A stretch of 64,000 nucleotides of DNA from Pseudomonas sp. R28(2017) (lineage in GTDB: Bacteria; Pseudomonadota; Gammaproteobacteria; Pseudomonadales; Pseudomonadaceae), in the NCBI RefSeq assembly GCF_002112505.1, contig NZ_NEHW01000011.1, positions 180,394 to 244,393 of the forward strand, in the 5' to 3' direction. Shown one piece after another: positions 7,320-15,705 of this stretch. How positions within the stretch are numbered: position 1 is the first letter of the stretch; each line of letters opens with the position of its first letter. Under the pieces are notes generated by a model, which saw nothing but the letters and a program-made list of their open reading frames with translations, was not told the DNA's origin and searched no databases. The position numbers and the translations under genes were made by a program.

Positions 7320-9053
7320 ATGTCTGATAGCAAACGCCCCCTGCGCTCCGCCCAATGGTTCGGCACAGCCGACAAGAACGGCTTCATGTACCGCAGCTGG
7401 ATGAAGAACCAGGGCATCCCTGACCACGAATTCCAGGGCAAGCCGATCATCGGCATCTGCAACACCTGGTCCGAGCTCACCCCCTGCAACGCGCACTTTC
7501 GCAAGATCGCCGAGCACGTGAAGAAAGGCGTGCTGGAGGCCGGCGGCTTCCCGGTAGAGTTCCCGGTGTTCTCCAGCGGCGAGTCCAACCTGCGCCCCAC
7601 CGCCATGCTCACCCGCAACCTGGCGAGCATGGACGTGGAAGAAGCCATCCGCGGCAACCCGGTGGATGCCGTGGTGCTGCTCACCGGCTGTGACAAGACC
7701 ACCCCGGCCCTGCTGATGGGGGCCGCCAGCTGTGACGTGCCGGCGATCGTGGTCACTGGCGGGCCGATGCTCAACGGCAAGCACAAGGGCCGCGACATCG
7801 GCGCCGGCACCATCGTCTGGCAAATGCACGAGGCCTACAAAGCCGGGCAGATCGACCTCAACGAGTTCCTCTCGGCCGAGGCCGGCATGTCGCGCTCGGC
7901 CGGTACCTGCAACACCATGGGCACCGCTTCGACCATGGCCTGCATGGCCGAAGCCCTGGGCACTTCGCTGCCGCACAATGCCGCGATTCCGGCCGTGGAC
8001 GCGCGCCGCTACGTGCTCGCTCACCTGTCGGGCATGCGCATCGTCGAGATGGCCAATGAAGACCTGCGTCTGTCGAAGATCCTCACCCGTGAAGCCTTCG
8101 AGAATGCCATCCGCGTCAACGCCGCCATCGGTGGCTCGACCAATGCCGTGATCCACCTCAAGGCCATCGCCGGGCGCATCGGCGTCGACCTGCAACTGGA
8201 AGACTGGACCCGTGTCGGCCGCGGTACGCCGACCCTGGTCGACCTGCAGCCGTCGGGGCGTTTCCTGATGGAAGAGTTCTATTACGCAGGCGGCCTGCCG
8301 GCGGTGATCCGCCGCCTCGGCGAGCACAACCTGCTGCCCAACCCCGACGCGCTGACCGCGAACGGCAAGAGCCTGTGGGCCAACTGCCAGGGCGCACCGC
8401 TGTACAACGAAGACGTCATCCGCCCGATCGACAAGCCGCTGGTGGCCGATGGCGGCATCTGTATCCTGCGCGGCAACCTCGCGCCCAAGGGCGCCGTGCT
8501 CAAGCCTTCGGCGGCAACACCCGCGCTGATGCGCCACCGTGGCCGCGCCGTGGTGTTCGAAAACTTCGAGGACTACAAGGCGCGCATCAACGACCCGGAA
8601 CTGGAGGTCGACGCCAGCTCGGTGCTGGTGATGAAGCACTGCGGACCGAAGGGTTACCCGGGCATGGCCGAAGTCGGCAACATGGGCCTGCCGGCCAAGC
8701 TGCTGGCCCAGGGCGTTACCGACATGGTGCGCATCTCGGATGCGCGCATGAGCGGCACGGCGTATGGCACAGTGGTGCTGCACGTGGCGCCGGAAGCGGC
8801 GGCAGGCGGGCCATTGGCGGCGGTGCGTGAAGGCGACTGGATTGAACTGGACTGCCATGAGGGCCACCTGCACCTGGAAATTTCCGATCAGGAACTGGCC
8901 GGCCGGCTGGCGGATCTGCAGGCGCCGCAGCAGCTGATCAGCGGCGGCTATGCGAAGTTGTACCTCGACCATGTGATGCAGGCCGACGAAGGCTGTGACT
9001 TCGACTTCCTGGTCGGCTGCCGCGGCTCTGCGGTGCCCAAGCATTCCCACTAA
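7320..9053 (+). CDS. IlvD/Edd-family sugar-acid dehydratase (L-arabonate dehydratase-like)
   Basis: A 577-residue Fe-S dehydratase of the IlvD/Edd family. Three cysteines expected to hold the cluster are visible: Cys56 (LTPCNAH), Cys124 (GCDKTTPA) and Cys197 (GTCNTMGTAS). The sequence resembles the pentonate/arabonate dehydratase branch rather than the biosynthetic dihydroxyacid dehydratase. It would convert an aldonic acid to the 2-keto-3-deoxy acid used by the FAH protein and then the semialdehyde dehydrogenase. The ATG at 7320 is chosen over the in-frame GTG at 7311 because AAGG sits directly against the GTG but about 9 nt before the ATG. It is divergent from the MFS operon and followed by the GntR gene. 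Confidence 0.9.
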   Translation: MSDSKRPLRSAQWFGTADKNGFMYRSWMKNQGIPDHEFQGKPIIGICNTWSELTPCNAHFRKIAEHVKKGVLEAGGFPVEFPVFSSGESNLRPTAMLTRNLASMDVEEAIRGNPVDAVVLLTGCDKTTPALLMGAASCDVPAIVVTGGPMLNGKHKGRDIGAGTIVWQMHEAYKAGQIDLNEFLSAEAGMSRSAGTCNTMGTASTMACMAEALGTSLPHNAAIPAVDARRYVLAHLSGMRIVEMANEDLRLSKILTREAFENAIRVNAAIGGSTNAVIHLKAIAGRIGVDLQLEDWTRVGRGTPTLVDLQPSGRFLMEEFYYAGGLPAVIRRLGEHNLLPNPDALTANGKSLWANCQGAPLYNEDVIRPIDKPLVADGGICILRGNLAPKGAVLKPSAATPALMRHRGRAVVFENFEDYKARINDPELEVDASSVLVMKHCGPKGYPGMAEVGNMGLPAKLLAQGVTDMVRISDARMSGTAYGTVVLHVAPEAAAGGPLAAVREGDWIELDCHEGHLHLEISDQELAGRLADLQAPQQLISGGYAKLYLDHVMQADEGCDFDFLVGCRGSAVPKHSH

Positions 9054-9064
9054 TCCCGCGCTGG

Positions 9065-9123
9065 CCTTGTACTTGTAGCGGCCTTGCCGGGGCGCCGGAC
9101 CGTCCGCTCCTACAAGTGCAAGG
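9065..9123. terminator. Large hairpin after the dehydratase gene
   Basis: CCTTGTACTTGTAG (9065-9078) pairs with CTACAAGTGCAAGG (9110-9123), 13 of 14 bases, around a GC-rich inner stem. It resembles a degenerate REP-like element. It lies between the dehydratase stop and the GntR start and may end or attenuate the dehydratase transcript. There is no T-run, so strict intrinsic termination is uncertain. Confidence 0.55.
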
Positions 9124-9185
9124 CCTGTGCTCGATTTGTGGTGCTATGATGCCCACCCCGCTCCGATGGACCGCCAGCACCGCAC

Positions 9186-9908
9186 ATGAACTACCGCCAG
9201 CCCACCACGCGCAAGAGCATGCACGCCACCCTGGTCCAGGACCTCGGCCTGCAGATCGTATCCGGCCAGCTCCAGCCCGGGCAGAAACTGCCCGCCGAAG
9301 CCAGCCTCTGCGAAGCCTACGCCATCAGCCGGCCAGTGTTCCGTGAAGCGATGCGCGCCCTCACCGCCAAGGGCCTGATCGAAGCCCGCCCACGCGTCGG
9401 CACCTTGGTACGCCCGCGCCACGACTGGCACATGCTCGACCCGGATGTGCTGCACTGGCTGATGCAGGCCACGCCGCAGCAGGAATTCTTCAACACCCTG
9501 TCCAGCGTGCGCTGGGTCATCGAGCCCGCCGCCGCCGCACTGGCTGCGACCAACGCCAGCGCGGACGATGTGGCGTCGATCAGCGAGGCCTACCAGCGCA
9601 TGGAAGCGGCACGCACCCATGAAGAGCGCCTGCAACCGGACCTGGACTTCCACGCGCGTATCGCCGACGCCACCCACAACGACCTGCTCGCCTACCTGTG
9701 CAACATGCTCTCGCTGGCCCTGCGTGAATCGGTGCGCTATTCCAACCAGCGCCCAAACTTCGACGAACTGGCCCTGCCGCGGCACAAGGCGATCCTCACC
9801 GCCATCCAGAACGGCGACGCCCTAGGTGCCCGGCATGCGTCGCTGGTGCAGCTGGAGGATGCCCGGGTCGCGTTGAGCAAGGTGCTCGGCCAGGACCCGA
9901 TCGGCTGA
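9186..9908 (+). CDS. GntR-family transcriptional regulator, FadR subfamily
   Basis: A 240-residue regulator. The N-terminal winged helix-turn-helix (about residues 10-75) contains the GntR signature GQKLPAEASLCEAYAISRPV. The C-terminal all-helical FCD domain carries metal/ligand-type residues (DLDFHARIADATHND, about 155-170, and a later RHKAI). Position beside the sugar-acid genes and two FadR-type palindromes upstream of the dehydratase support a repressor of this cluster that responds to a pathway acid. The start lacks a clear ribosome-binding site. It ends 3 bp from the convergent LysR gene. Confidence 0.92.
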   Translation: MNYRQPTTRKSMHATLVQDLGLQIVSGQLQPGQKLPAEASLCEAYAISRPVFREAMRALTAKGLIEARPRVGTLVRPRHDWHMLDPDVLHWLMQATPQQEFFNTLSSVRWVIEPAAAALAATNASADDVASISEAYQRMEAARTHEERLQPDLDFHARIADATHNDLLAYLCNMLSLALRESVRYSNQRPNFDELALPRHKAILTAIQNGDALGARHASLVQLEDARVALSKVLGQDPIG

Positions 9909-9911
9909 ACC

Positions 9912-10817
9912 TCACAGGCGTTGCAGATAGCCCTGCAGGTAGTCGATGAACGCCAGCACCTTGCCGCTGGCGCGCCGGTGGCTGGGGTAGACCGCGAGGA
10001 TGTCTTCACCGAAGGCATCCGGCTCGATCACGCAGTGCTCCATCACCCGCACCAGCCGCCCCTCTTGCAGATAGCGCTGCACGCTCCACGCCGGGGTGTG
10101 CAGGATGCCGTGCCCCGCCAGCGCATTGCGCAGCAGCAAGTCGTAGTTGTCGCTTTCCAGCCGCGCCTTCTGCGGGTACGGCAGGCGCATGCGCACGCCA
10201 TCACACTGCAGCCACCAGAACCTCGCATCCAGCGCCGGGTGAATGTACTTGAGCCACTGGTGCTGGCCGATGCTGTGCGCCGTCACCGGCAGCGGGTTGC
10301 GCTCGAGGTAGTCGGGGCTGGCACAGAGAAAGATGCGGTTGTGGCCGATGACCCGGGCAATCAGGCCCGGCAGGTCGCTGTGCCCTTCACGCAGCGCCAG
10401 GTCGTAACCGGCTTCGATCAGGTCGACAAAGGCGTCGGACAACTCGACCCTTAGCTGGATCTGCGGGTATTCGCGCATGAAGCCGGCACAGGCATCGGCC
10501 AGAAACGCCTGGCCGAACGCCAGCGGCGCGGTCAGGCGCAAGGTGCCGGACAACCCCTGCAGCTGGCTGATCTCTTCACCGGCGTCATGCAGGCTCTTCA
10601 ACACCTGCCGGGCGGTTTCCAGGTACAGCCGGCCGGCTTCGGTCAGCACGATGCGCCGGGTGCTGCGCTCGAACAGCTGGCTGCCCAGCTCACGCTCCAG
10701 GTGCGTGACCGCCTTGGTCAGGGCCGAAGGTGTCTTGCCCAGCGCCTCGGCCGCGCGGCTGAAACTGCCGTGGTCGGCAGTGGCGACGAACATCGAAATC
10801 GCACCCAAGGTGTCCAT
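9912..10817 (-). CDS. LysR-family transcriptional regulator
   Basis: A 301-residue LysR regulator: helix-turn-helix in residues ~3-60 (MFVATADHGSFSRAAEALG, then a SALTKAVTHLE recognition helix) and a periplasmic-binding-protein-like effector domain. The ATG at 10817 follows AGGAAAAACCGC and is preferred to an ATG seven codons upstream. It is divergent from the secreted amidohydrolase gene 105 bp away, its most likely target. The effector is unknown. Confidence 0.9.
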   Translation of the reverse strand: MDTLGAISMFVATADHGSFSRAAEALGKTPSALTKAVTHLERELGSQLFERSTRRIVLTEAGRLYLETARQVLKSLHDAGEEISQLQGLSGTLRLTAPLAFGQAFLADACAGFMREYPQIQLRVELSDAFVDLIEAGYDLALREGHSDLPGLIARVIGHNRIFLCASPDYLERNPLPVTAHSIGQHQWLKYIHPALDARFWWLQCDGVRMRLPYPQKARLESDNYDLLLRNALAGHGILHTPAWSVQRYLQEGRLVRVMEHCVIEPDAFGEDILAVYPSHRRASGKVLAFIDYLQGYLQRL

Positions 10818-10922
10818 GCGGTTTTTCCTGAATGGCAAAAGGCTTTTTAGCGTTCTGGCGATTCTATGCCAGGCCCGCGCTGGGTAGGCTCGCGTTACAC
10901 CAATAAATACAAGAGGCTACAC

Positions 10923-12659
10923 ATGTCGAGATGCATTCCTGGGTTGCTGGCGCTGGCCGTGGCTTTTTCCTCCGGGCAGGTACTGGCCGCCGCGGACCTG
11001 GTGCTGGTCAACGGCAAGGTCTTCACCGCCGAGCGCAACACCCCGCAGGTGCAGGCCATCGCCATCGAAGGCGGCAAGCTGGTGGCAGTGGGCACCGATG
11101 CCCAGGCCCGCGCACTCGCCGACGCGCACACCCAGGTGATCGACCTGCAAGGCAAACGGGTCATGCCAGGCCTGATCGATACCCACTCCCACGCCATCTT
11201 CGGCGGCCTGCAGCTCAGTGGCGCCGACCTGGGCGGCGAGGCCGTGCCGCTGGACGACTTCGAAGCCCGCCTGCGCGCCTGGCGTGACGATGGGCGCGCC
11301 CGCAATGGCGATGTGCTGCAAGTGCTCGGTGTCAGTTCGACTTACTGGGCCCAGGCCAAGGCACTGAACGAGCGCTTCAGCCAGGGCGAGTGGGCCAGCA
11401 CGCCGATCGTGTTCATCGGCGAGGACTACCACACCGCCTGGGCCAACCAGGCCATGCTCAAGCGCGCCGGTATCGACAAGGCACTGCTGAGCAGCCTGAG
11501 CCCACAGGAAAAAGACACCATCGGCCACTTCGACGATGGCCAGCCCAGCGGCTTCCTGGTCGACGCCGGCTGGGACCGGGTCGCCAGCGTACTGCCCAAG
11601 GCCGATGCCGCCACCCTGCTCAAGGGGGCCCAGGCTGCCGTGCAGTACAACAACAGCCTGGGCATCACCGCCTGGATGGACCCGGCAGCCAACAGCATGC
11701 CTGGCGAGGCGATCTTCGCCATCAAACCCACCGACCATACCGTGGGCGTGCTGCCCGCCTACAAGTCCCTCGCCGAGCAGGGCGGGCTCAACGCGCATGT
11801 TGCCGCGCTGCTGGTGGTCAACCCGAAAAGCACTCCTGCCGACCTGCAGACCATCGACAATGTGCGCAAGCAGTTCGCCGGTGTGCCGAACCTGACCCTG
11901 CCGGGCATCAAGGTGTTCGCCGACGGCGTGCTCGAATACCCCGCACAGTCGGCCGCCTTGCTCAAGCCGTACCACAACACCCACAAACCGGGTGAGCTGC
12001 TGATCGACCCGCAGCATTTCGGCGAACTGGTCAGCGCCGCCGACCAGCGTGGCTGGCTGGTGCACATCCACGCCATCGGCGACCGCGCGGTGCGTGAATC
12101 ACTCAACGGCATCGAGCAGGCGCGCAAGGCTGGCAACAGTGGCATCCACCACTCGATCACCCACCTGCAACTGGTCAACCCCCAGGACTTCGCCCGCTTC
12201 AAGGCGCTGGACGTGATCGCCTCGATGCAACTGCTGTGGGCCGCCGGCGACGACTACACCGTCGACATGGTCAAGCCCTACGTCGACGCCACAGCGTTCC
12301 GTTACCAGTACCCCGCCCATTCCCTGCAGAAACAGGGCGCGACTCTCGCCGGCGCCAGTGACTGGCCGGTGTCGTCACCCAGCCCCTGGCTGGCCATCGC
12401 CCAGGCGGCAACGCGCAAAGGTGAACAAGGCGTGCTCAATGCCGATGAGCGCCTCGACCGCCAGACCATGCTCTATGCCTACACCGCCAATGCCGCCAAG
12501 GCCCTGGGCCTGGAGCAGCAGATCGGCTCGCTGACCCCGGGCAAGCAGGCCGACTTCGTCATCCTTGACCGTGACGTGCTCGCGGTGAGCGACCAGCAAC
12601 TGGGCGAGACCCAGGTGCTGGCCACCTATTTCGGCGGGCGCCAGGTGTACGCCCGCTAA
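10923..12659 (+). CDS. Secreted amidohydrolase, YtcJ-like family 3
   Basis: A 578-residue metal-dependent hydrolase. A signal peptide (about residues 1-22, ending VLAAA) predicts a periplasmic location. The metal-binding DTHSH motif follows GLIDT near residue 83, and later His residues (HIHAIGDRAV, about 380) and the C-terminal Asp (GASDWPV) complete the amidohydrolase centre. The C-terminus has the usual GSLTPGKQADFVILD composite-domain sequence. The ATG at 10923 is preceded by GAGG six bases away. It is divergently paired with a LysR regulator and followed by a hairpin terminator. Substrate unknown: members hydrolyse N-acyl, amide or cyclic imide bonds. Confidence 0.88.
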   Translation: MSRCIPGLLALAVAFSSGQVLAAADLVLVNGKVFTAERNTPQVQAIAIEGGKLVAVGTDAQARALADAHTQVIDLQGKRVMPGLIDTHSHAIFGGLQLSGADLGGEAVPLDDFEARLRAWRDDGRARNGDVLQVLGVSSTYWAQAKALNERFSQGEWASTPIVFIGEDYHTAWANQAMLKRAGIDKALLSSLSPQEKDTIGHFDDGQPSGFLVDAGWDRVASVLPKADAATLLKGAQAAVQYNNSLGITAWMDPAANSMPGEAIFAIKPTDHTVGVLPAYKSLAEQGGLNAHVAALLVVNPKSTPADLQTIDNVRKQFAGVPNLTLPGIKVFADGVLEYPAQSAALLKPYHNTHKPGELLIDPQHFGELVSAADQRGWLVHIHAIGDRAVRESLNGIEQARKAGNSGIHHSITHLQLVNPQDFARFKALDVIASMQLLWAAGDDYTVDMVKPYVDATAFRYQYPAHSLQKQGATLAGASDWPVSSPSPWLAIAQAATRKGEQGVLNADERLDRQTMLYAYTANAAKALGLEQQIGSLTPGKQADFVILDRDVLAVSDQQLGETQVLATYFGGRQVYAR

Positions 12660-12684
12660 GCCGCTGCGCCGCTTCATACCTGCA

Positions 12685-12706
12685 CGGCATGCCCCCGGGC
12701 ATGCCG
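12685..12706 (+). terminator. Rho-independent-type terminator after amidohydrolase
   Basis: Perfect 10-bp stem CGGCATGCCC/GGGCATGCCG with a 2-base CC between the arms, followed by CCCTTTCT. It lies 25 bp after the amidohydrolase stop codon and before the porin gene. Confidence 0.7.
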
Positions 12707-12752
12707 CCCTTTCTATCTGCCACAACAACCACAACACAAGATAGGGATACCC

Positions 12753-13499
12753 ATGAAACACGCTACCCTGGCAGCCGTGTGCGCACTCGGCTGCGCCGCG
12801 CTCGCCCCCGCCGCCATTGCCCTACCGATCAACGATGACTTCGCGGTCGACATCGACCTGGCCGCGGCCAGTGACTACCGCAGCCGCGGCATCTCGCAAA
12901 CCCAGGGCGATCCGGCGTTGCAGGCCGATGTCATGCTCAGCCATGCCAGCGGCCTGTACCTCGGTGCCTGGACCTCGAACGTCGATTTCGGCTTTGCCAG
13001 CAAGACCCGCCAAGAGGTCGATTACTACGCAGGCTGGGCCTGGCAAATGGCCGAGCAGGTCAACCTGGACCTCGGCTACCTCAGGTACACCTACCCCAAG
13101 GAGAGCCAGTACAACCTGTCCGAGGTCTACGCCATCCTCGATGTGCAGGGCTTCAAGCTGGCGGCGTACTATTCCAGCGATGCCAACACGCAGTACGGCA
13201 AGGATCAAGACAGCCTCTACACCTGGGTGGGCTACCACAGGGTGCTGCCAATGGAAATCGGCCTGGAGCTGCGCTACGGCCGCGTGGACTTCAAGGACCC
13301 GAGCTACTGGTCGCAAAGCGGCCAGTCGCGCGACTCATACCGTGAATGGGAGGCCAGGTTGAGCCGTGATTTCTTCGGGCTCACCTGGCGCCTCAGCTAC
13401 CTGGACACCAACCTGTCGAAAACAGAATGCGCCAGCAGCTACGGCTTCGACGATGTCTGCAGCGCCACCGTGGTGGCCGCTGTCAGCAAGCATTTCTGA
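12753..13499 (+). CDS. TorF-family putative outer-membrane porin
   Basis: A 248-residue exported protein. A cleavable signal peptide (about residues 1-23) is followed by the AASDYRSRGISQT segment typical of the TorF/Gcw_chp putative porin family. Alternating hydrophobic/aromatic beta-strands follow, and the C-terminal residue is Phe, as expected for Bam-assembled outer-membrane barrels. It probably forms a small channel of unknown substrate. It has its own start after the terminator at 12685-12706 and converges on the PACE gene with a 4-bp gap. Family members are often regulated with transport or nutrient-limitation genes, but nothing here proves that. Confidence 0.85.
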   Translation: MKHATLAAVCALGCAALAPAAIALPINDDFAVDIDLAAASDYRSRGISQTQGDPALQADVMLSHASGLYLGAWTSNVDFGFASKTRQEVDYYAGWAWQMAEQVNLDLGYLRYTYPKESQYNLSEVYAILDVQGFKLAAYYSSDANTQYGKDQDSLYTWVGYHRVLPMEIGLELRYGRVDFKDPSYWSQSGQSRDSYREWEARLSRDFFGLTWRLSYLDTNLSKTECASSYGFDDVCSATVVAAVSKHF

Positions 13500-13503
13500 A
13501 GCC

Positions 13504-13935
13504 TCAGGCCACGGCCCGGCGCTGCAGGAGGTAATGCCGGGCCCGGTCGAACGCCCAGTTGTACAGCACGGTGTAAGGCAGGATGATCACGAAGAAGCCC
13601 AGCTCGACCATGAACGCCTGCAGCAGCGAGATCTCCAGCATCCAGGCTGCCACCGGCAGGCACCAGACCACCAGCCCGGCCTCGAAGCCCAGGCCATGAA
13701 CGAAGCGCGCCAGCGCTTTCCACTGGATGCGCGGGGTCGCCACGAAGCGGTCGACCAGCGCGTTGTAGACCATGTTCCAGAGCATCGCGATCACCGACAG
13801 GGTCACCGCCAGGGTGCCGGCCGTGGCCAGTGACTTGCCCATGATCCACGAGAGCAAAGGCGCACAGAGCAGCACGGCGAAGAGTTCATAGCCGACGGCA
13901 TGCACCATGCGTTCGGTGAGAGAAACCTTTTTCAT
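13504..13935 (-). CDS. PACE-family small multidrug efflux transporter
   Basis: A 143-residue inner-membrane protein with four predicted helices in two tandem bacterial transmembrane pair domains (KKVSLTERMVHAVGYELFA in the first, HGLGFEAGLVV in the second), as in AceI-type proteobacterial chlorhexidine efflux proteins. The Glu near the start of helix 1 (GYELFA) corresponds to the functionally important acidic residue of the family. The ATG at 13935 is chosen over one five codons upstream because TGGAA sits eight bases before it. It converges with the porin gene. Confidence 0.87.
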   Translation of the reverse strand: MKKVSLTERMVHAVGYELFAVLLCAPLLSWIMGKSLATAGTLAVTLSVIAMLWNMVYNALVDRFVATPRIQWKALARFVHGLGFEAGLVVWCLPVAAWMLEISLLQAFMVELGFFVIILPYTVLYNWAFDRARHYLLQRRAVA

Positions 13936-14196
13936 AGCAGATTCCATCATGTGGTTACGTCGTGGCTGTCATTTTCGTTGATGGAACTGATACTCGCGAC
14001 ATAGAACCTATCGGTTTTATCAATATCACCGACGGTTGGCATGAAATGAATATGCATACCAAGTGCCTTTGAGGGTCACCGGGCTAGACTTCGAACCTGC
14101 CTGGGAGCGAAACGCTGAGTGTGGACCACGCCCTGCCGTTCACCGTAGTTCGCTGACGTGCTCCCCTTTGCTCACTCATCTGCAAGGACGTCGAAC
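13936..14196. other. Divergent intergenic region between PACE and DUF1254 genes
   Basis: This 261-bp stretch holds the promoters for the leftward efflux gene and the rightward DUF1254 pair. AT-rich patches are seen at ~14005-14070. AACC-tatc-GGTT (about 14006-14017) is a short inverted repeat that could be an operator. No gene is supported: the open frame through its right end is only the upstream extension of the DUF1254 reading frame. Confidence 0.4.
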
Positions 14197-15663
14197 ATGC
14201 GAACAGCACAAACGGGCTTTTGCACAGCCTTCCTGGTCTTGTCACTCAGCGCACCACTGGCCCAAGCCGCCGAACAAGCCCAGCCAGGCGCGCCTCAGCT
14301 CACCCTGCCCAGCAACGACGCGCTGATGCATCCGGAATATGTGAAAACCATTGCGCGCATGGCCTACCTCTGGGGCTGGCCGATGGTCAACATGATCAAC
14401 CGCTACGAGCGCATCACCCAGGCCCCTCACCCGGGGCTGCTGGGCGGCATCCTGCCGGCGGCGCCGCGTGGCCAGCTGGGCATGCTGCACGACTACATCA
14501 CCCCTGCCGAAACCTTTGTCACCTGCCCCAACCAGGACGTGGTGTACGGCCTTGGCTTCTTCTCGCTGGACGACGAACCCGTGATCGCCCAGGTGCCGGA
14601 CTTCGGCGAGCGCTTCTGGGTGTACGCCATGTACGACCAACGTACCGATCAGTTCGGTGAACTGGGCAAGCCCTATGCCAGCAAGCCTGGTTTCTACCTG
14701 CTGGTGGGCCCGAACTGGAAAGGCGAAAAGCCCGACGGCGTGGAAGCGGTCATCCGCAGCCCCACGGCGCTGGCCAACACCATACCGCGCGTGTTCATGG
14801 ACGATACCGATGCCGACCGCGCAGCCATCCAGCCACAACTCAACCAGATCGTCTTCTACCCGCTCAAGGATTTTGACGGCACGATGAAGACCATCGACTG
14901 GAAGAAAGCCCCCGACATCCCGGTGCCCCATGCAGACAGCGCCAGCCAGGGCGAAACCAAGTGGGTCGTTCCGGAAAAATTCTTCGATCAGCTCCCGCAG
15001 GTGCTCGACACCGTCGCCCCGATGCCGGGGGAAGAAGCCCTGTATGCCCAGTTCCGCCAACTCATGGCCATTGCCGCAAAAGACCCGGCCATCAAGCAAC
15101 TGCTGGTCGAGGAAGCCAAGTTGGCCGACAAAGCGCTGATCGCGCCCTTCTTCCAGTGGAAGCACAACGGACGCCCAGCGGGCAATGGCTGGAACCGCTC
15201 GACCAACAACGCCCAATGGGGCGTGGACTATTTCAACCGCGCAGGCACCGCCAAGTCGAACATGTTCGACAACCGCCCCAATGAAACCCAGTACTTCTAC
15301 ACCGACTTCGATGGCAACGGTGCTCAGCTCAATGGCGCGCACAGCTACGAGGTCACCTTCGCCAAAGGCGAAGAACCGCCGGTGCAGGGCTTCTGGTCGC
15401 TGACGCTGTACAACCAGCACCACCTGTTCAGCGCCAATGCGCTCGATCGTTACTCGCTGGGTACCAAAAACAAAGACCTCAAGCGCAATGCCGATGGCTC
15501 ACTGACGCTCTACATCGGCCCGGCATCCCCCGGCAAGGACAAAGAAAGCAACTGGCTGCCATCCCCCAAGGAGTCCATCTCGCTGTATATCCGCGCCTAC
15601 TGGGGCAAGGCGCCGATCCTGGACGCCAGCTGGAAGCCGCCGGTGATCAAGAAGATCAAGTAA
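14197..15663 (+). CDS. Periplasmic DUF1254/DUF1214 protein (copy 1)
   Basis: A 488-residue exported protein. The signal peptide covers about residues 1-25 (APLAQAA). The N-terminal DUF1254 region includes the AYLWGWPMVNMINRYER start and TCPNQDVVYGLG, and the C-terminal DUF1214 region includes NRPNETQYFYTDFDGNG and FWSLTLYNQHHLF. The ATG at 14197 follows AAGGA; an in-frame ATG 39 bp upstream would spoil the signal peptide. The biochemical role of the family is unknown. It is followed after 42 bp by a second, diverged member, so the two are probably co-transcribed, and they sit beside a large sensor kinase. Confidence 0.88.
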   Translation: MRTAQTGFCTAFLVLSLSAPLAQAAEQAQPGAPQLTLPSNDALMHPEYVKTIARMAYLWGWPMVNMINRYERITQAPHPGLLGGILPAAPRGQLGMLHDYITPAETFVTCPNQDVVYGLGFFSLDDEPVIAQVPDFGERFWVYAMYDQRTDQFGELGKPYASKPGFYLLVGPNWKGEKPDGVEAVIRSPTALANTIPRVFMDDTDADRAAIQPQLNQIVFYPLKDFDGTMKTIDWKKAPDIPVPHADSASQGETKWVVPEKFFDQLPQVLDTVAPMPGEEALYAQFRQLMAIAAKDPAIKQLLVEEAKLADKALIAPFFQWKHNGRPAGNGWNRSTNNAQWGVDYFNRAGTAKSNMFDNRPNETQYFYTDFDGNGAQLNGAHSYEVTFAKGEEPPVQGFWSLTLYNQHHLFSANALDRYSLGTKNKDLKRNADGSLTLYIGPASPGKDKESNWLPSPKESISLYIRAYWGKAPILDASWKPPVIKKIK

Positions 15664-15705
15664 ACGTCACGTTGCAATTCCAACCATTGCTCAGGAGGCT
15701 GCTCG

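Noticed and set aside
7230..9050. A 606-codon open frame on the minus strand opposite the dehydratase gene
   Set aside because: Low-complexity translation without motifs; the plus strand encodes the dehydratase with all three Fe-S cysteines.
10917..12071. A 384-codon minus-strand frame within the amidohydrolase region
   Set aside because: Antisense shadow; the plus-strand protein has a signal peptide and metal-binding motif.
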